Source: Misgurnus anguillicaudatus
Taxonomy: Eukaryota; Chordata; Actinopteri; Cypriniformes; Cobitidae
DNA: 64,000 nucleotides
Assembly: GCF_027580225.2 (NCBI RefSeq)
Contig: NC_073353.2
Location: 36,553,001-36,617,000 of the forward strand
Direction of reading: 5' to 3'
Part shown: positions 61,168-64,000 of the stretch, piece by piece
Position numbering within the stretch: the first letter of the stretch is position 1
How the letters are laid out: each line of letters opens with the position of its first letter
The notes under the pieces: model-generated
What the model was told of the DNA's origin: nothing
Database searches by the model: none
Seen by the model: only the letters and a program-made list of their open reading frames with translations
Position numbers and translations under genes: made by a program

Positions 61168-62294
61168 GGTTCGTTCTCCGGAAGTCGTGTTGCTCGACCG
61201 CATACGTCAGGGGTTCTCAAAGTCCGGACTCCGGTCCGGATCCGGACCCGACGGGAACTTGATCCGGACCCGCGTCCACTTCATATTACAAGTGCATTAA
61301 TTTATATGTGATTGATTAAATGTGTGCATTTGCTATTTTACAAATGCATATTAAACTTGTCAACCATTCGTTTAGTTATTTTTTCTTTTTAGATTTAAGA
61401 GTATTCCTGGTCCGAAAATAAAACGAGTTATTTAAAAATTTCCTGTGTGACGCTGTAGCCATCACACCCAGATATTATGAACAGGTACTTCATGTACTAC
61501 GGCTTTTGAGCAGTAAATCCTTATCGATCTGAAATCACTGTTGGTTTGAGTCGTTTAAAACATGCATTTGAAAAAGCAACACTCGTCAAACATAATCTTT
61601 ATACATATTCTTAATTATCATGAAAATACCTGAAAAAGTGTGAAGAACAGCGTGTGTCTGGTTCTTCGTCTGCAGCGCATATTGAGTTTCTGCCCGAGTG
61701 CGCCCCCTGGCTTATGGATGTAGCTTCATTTCACCGTATTGAGAAGCATAGCAAGCATCATCAGCCAATTTATAGGCGCACCCCTAATTTTGGTCAGTGT
61801 CTCTGCCTACCAACCACACTTTTTTTGCCACGGTTTATGCGGTTTATCTGATGGAGAACAAACTATGCCATTTCTCTAATTAGGTTGCTCTGTATTTTGC
61901 ACCTGGTTACTTTTGGCATATTTCTTGTGTTTATGTTTAAAAAAAAAATTTACTTTAAATGCAAAATACACTTATGTTTTTCCCAAACTGTTGTGTTGAT
62001 TTGTTTTATAAACAAATGATTTACATAAAGTTTTTCCGGACCTATGAAAATGATGAGAATTCAGATTTGGACCTTCGAATGTAAACTTTGAGAACCCCTG
62101 GCATACGTCATCGAGGTTCTCACATTTCAGTTAAAATACATTAGAAAATTAAGGTTTATTTCTTTTAAGACATTCAATCATTGTAGTTTCATTCTTACCT
62201 TGAAATGTAACGGTTCCTTTTTTGAAATTAAACCCGAAATATTAATCCTTGATTACGTATGCGGTCGACCAACGTGACTTCCGGAGAACGAACC
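61168..62294. mobile_element. Foldback element carrying an hAT insertion
   Basis: The left arm GGTTCGTTCTCCGGAAGTCG plus CTCGACCGCATACGT is mirrored on the right by ACGTATGCGGTCGACC and GACTTCCGGAGAACGAACC. Without the inner hAT it would be about 230 bp. Terminal limits are approximate. Confidence 0.7.
61208..62100. mobile_element. Non-autonomous hAT element, 893 bp
   Basis: CAGGGGTTCTCAAAGTCCGG and ACTTTGAGAACCCCTG are inverted ends. The perfect 8-bp duplication GCATACGT (61,200-61,207, 62,101-62,108) lies in the left arm of the foldback. No transposase frame; the 65-codon frame inside is unsupported. Confidence 0.9.
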
Positions 62295-62347
62295 CGAAAA
62301 CATGTTCGGGACGTGTCCGGCGGAACTGGCACGAATGGCCACCCTAA

Positions 62348-63288
62348 CAGCGCCTCGTGAATGTGTTAGCATTTAGCCTAGCCCCATTCATTCCTTATGA
62401 TCCAAACAGGGATGAATTTAGGGCGCAATCACACTATCCAAACCAAACCGCGCTCGGGCGCGTTTCACCCCTAAAGCCTGGTTTGTTTGACTAGTGTGAT
62501 CGCTCTGTTCCGCGCCCGGGCGCGGATTGGTTAATCGCACCGCGGCCAGGTTGCAGAGGTGGGCTGGAGCGCGGTTCACTTGGGCTCAGGCGCGGAAGGC
62601 TGTGGTGTGAGCGCAATCGCGCCTGAGCGCGATTCAAAAGGTGAAGACGTCAGCTGCGCAACCACTCACCTTCATCTGCCTCCGTAAAAACCCTTTGATG
62701 CGCGCAGCGGGGTTACATGAATGTCCGAGCTGCACACGTGACAGATCAACTAAGCAATATGATGACATGTGAGAGGGCTGTCTGTAATCGCGCACCAAAC
62801 GACTCCGAATAAAAAACACAGACTTATCATTACGGTGGGTTCCAGTGTTAAGAGAGAGCTTTACTTCCTGTTTTTTTCAAAACAATCGCATCTTAATGAC
62901 GAAAGCGCGCCCGGACTCGGATCGATAAAAAGTACAGTGTGAGTGCATGCACCATGGGGGAGAAGGGAGGGGTGACAATCACGCTGGGGCATCGTTTGGT
63001 TTGGATAATGTGAGTGCGCCCTTAGAAGCCACCAAACACTTCCATGTTTTCCCTATTTAAAGACTATTACATGCGTAGTTACACGAGTAAGTATGGTGGT
63101 ACAAAATAAAACTTTTGTTTGGAGCCATAGGAATGAATGGGGCTAGGCTAAATGCTAACACATTCAAGAAGCACTGTACAAAGATTAAAAATGCACGCAT
63201 TGAAAAAAAATAGGTATGTATTAATTAATCTAAGTGGAGGTAAGAACATTGTAAAATATTGAAAAAACGGTGGTGTTTTCCTTTAAGG
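62348..63288. mobile_element. Palindromic MITE with GTTAGCATTTAGCCTAGC arms, interrupted
   Basis: The left remnant AATGTGTTAGCATTTAGCCT and the right arm GGCTAAATGCTAACACATTC to TTTTCCTTTAA match the uninterrupted copy at 16,866. The 601-bp element at 62,421 splits it. Confidence 0.75.
62421..63021. mobile_element. PIF/Harbinger-like MITE, 601 bp, CpG-rich
   Basis: GGGCGCAATCACACTATCC and GGATAATGTGAGTGCGCCC are inverted ends, followed inward by AAACCAAAC and GTTTGGTTT. The 3-bp duplication TTA flanks it (62,418-62,420, 63,022-63,024). The core is rich in GCGCCCGGGCGCGG-like words and CpG. Confidence 0.85.
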
Positions 63289-63362
63289 TTACAAGCCCGA
63301 CTCTCTCCCCCTGAGATGAAAAGTGATGAAAAGCTTGCGGGGCTCACATACTGTTCACACAT

Positions 63363-63366
<4 letters not shown>

Positions 63367-63408
<42 letters not shown>
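63367..63408. repeat. (CT)21 microsatellite
   Basis: 42 uninterrupted bases of CT. Confidence 0.95.
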
Positions 63409-63410
<2 letters not shown>

Positions 63411-63532
63411 GTGGGCTGCCTTCTACAATGATTGACTTAAAAAGTTAACAAATAGTTAACAAAAAATCACGTAAATAGAACGTTTTAGGAAAATGTGTAT
63501 GGTTTCATCTATTTGGTAGGCCGATGTCTAAA

Positions 63533-63840
63533 TTTCAGGACATTTTGGGACACCTGAGATAAGTGTCAACAACTGTATATAACAACTGTGCGGTGCAAAA
63601 GTATTCAGACACCAATTCTGTCATATTACTGAAAGACAAATTGTGCATCAAATTTATTTATGTTTTATTGTTTTGTTTTAAAACACTAAGGGTCAAAATC
63701 AATGATCATTAGGTTACATTGGAATTATGTTAGTAAACATTTAAGGCACTGGATATTCTTATTCTTGAAATGATTGTCGACCATACTCAAAATGCATGGG
63801 GAGCAATTGGGAGAAACATGTCTTGCTCAAAGTCACTTCA
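63533..63840 (+). repeat. TTTTGGGACAC...CTTGCTCAAAG repeat, copy 2
   Basis: A diverged sister of 60,853-61,160 in the same orientation, about 2.7 kb away. It continues to the right through AGTCACTTCAGTCATAACCT towards the tRNA gene. Confidence 0.65.
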
Positions 63841-63903
63841 GTCATAACCTGCATGCCGGTGACAAGACCCAAGCTTCAGTTTACAAGCACAACTCTCACC
63901 CCC

Positions 63904-63907
63904 AAAA
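63904..63907 (-). terminator. RNA polymerase III terminator
   Basis: Four T residues on the minus strand three bases past the 3' end of the tRNA gene, a minimal Pol III stop. Confidence 0.6.
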
Positions 63908-63910
63908 CAT

Positions 63911-63983
63911 CGCCCAACGTGGGGCTCGAACCCACGACCCTGAGATTAAGAGTCTCATGCTCTACCGACTGAGCTAGCCGGGC
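63911..63983 (-). tRNA. tRNA-Lys(CUU)
   Basis: A 73-nt minus-strand cloverleaf. The acceptor stem GCCCGGC pairs with GTTGGGC (two G-U pairs) plus discriminator G. The A box is TAGCTCAGTCGG. The anticodon loop ACTCTTAAT has anticodon CTT and pairs in the TGAGA/TCTCA stem. The variable loop is short and the B box is GGTTCGAGCCC in a GTGGG/CCCAC T stem. No intron. Box sequences look intact, so it may be transcribed. It sits at the end of a repeat (63,533-63,840 and following), so it may be one of many repeat-dispersed lysine tRNA copies common in fish rather than a unique locus. Confidence 0.93.
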
Positions 63984-64000
63984 TCAACCACACACTTCCT

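Overview
The window is 64 kb of AT-rich, CpG-poor, intron-like or intergenic vertebrate DNA packed with small non-autonomous DNA transposons. The repeat families (hAT-type 8-bp target duplications, PIF/Harbinger-type TWA duplications, palindromic elements opening with TTAAAGGGATAGTTCACC-like ends, and tRNA-headed SINEs) are ones I associate with cyprinid fishes such as Danio and carps. That placement is pattern recognition, not a search. No long open reading frame here looks like a conserved protein. The ones of 100-185 codons all fall inside transposons, palindromes or a CpG island.

The best gene evidence is on the minus strand. A CpG-rich promoter-like block (about 44,920-45,175) contains a strong splice donor at 44,968. 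About 23.8 kb further along that strand, at 21,189-21,155, is a 35-nt exon candidate with a good pyrimidine tract and acceptor, an ATG and a GTAAG donor. Together they read as a 5' UTR exon plus a first coding exon (MTSHSRP, then a split codon). I do not recognise the gene. If it is real, 1-21,154 and 21,190-44,968 are introns and the region above 45.2 kb is upstream. One intact-looking tRNA-Lys(CUU) gene lies at the right edge on the minus strand.

Layout. 0-5 kb: five dated insertions (three hAT-like and two Harbinger-like, one borderline decayed) plus a SINE and a TTAA-flanked fragment. 5-9 kb: a nested hAT in a palindromic MITE, then a 1.3 kb repeat-free island. 9.2-12.2 kb: two 733-bp sister elements. 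13.7-16 kb: nested MITEs. 18.4-20 kb: a tandem array of eight roughly 175-bp units derived from a MITE. 21.2-23.1 kb: the candidate exon followed by a nest around a 731-bp palindrome. 23.8-27.8 kb: a pair of elements sharing GGGTGATTCTC ends. 29.4-32 kb: a four-deep nest of hAT and Harbinger elements. 34-35 kb: a three-deep nest. 37.4-39.5 kb: hAT, TA-flanked and TTAA-flanked MITEs. 40.5-42.5 kb: decayed hAT sequence. 43-46 kb: mostly unique DNA including the CpG island. 46.9-47.7 kb: a palindrome. 49-54 kb: assorted MITEs. 56-60 kb: TA-flanked MITEs and a large inverted repeat. 60.8-63.9 kb: a duplicated repeat flanking two further nests and ending in the tRNA gene.

I found no operon, CRISPR array, complete transposase or viral gene, and no clear evidence of a new biological system. 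The observations most worth checking are the unidentified two-exon gene start, the tandem amplification of a MITE segment, the large palindromes that could form hairpin RNAs if transcribed, and a few repeat-free islands that could be regulatory.
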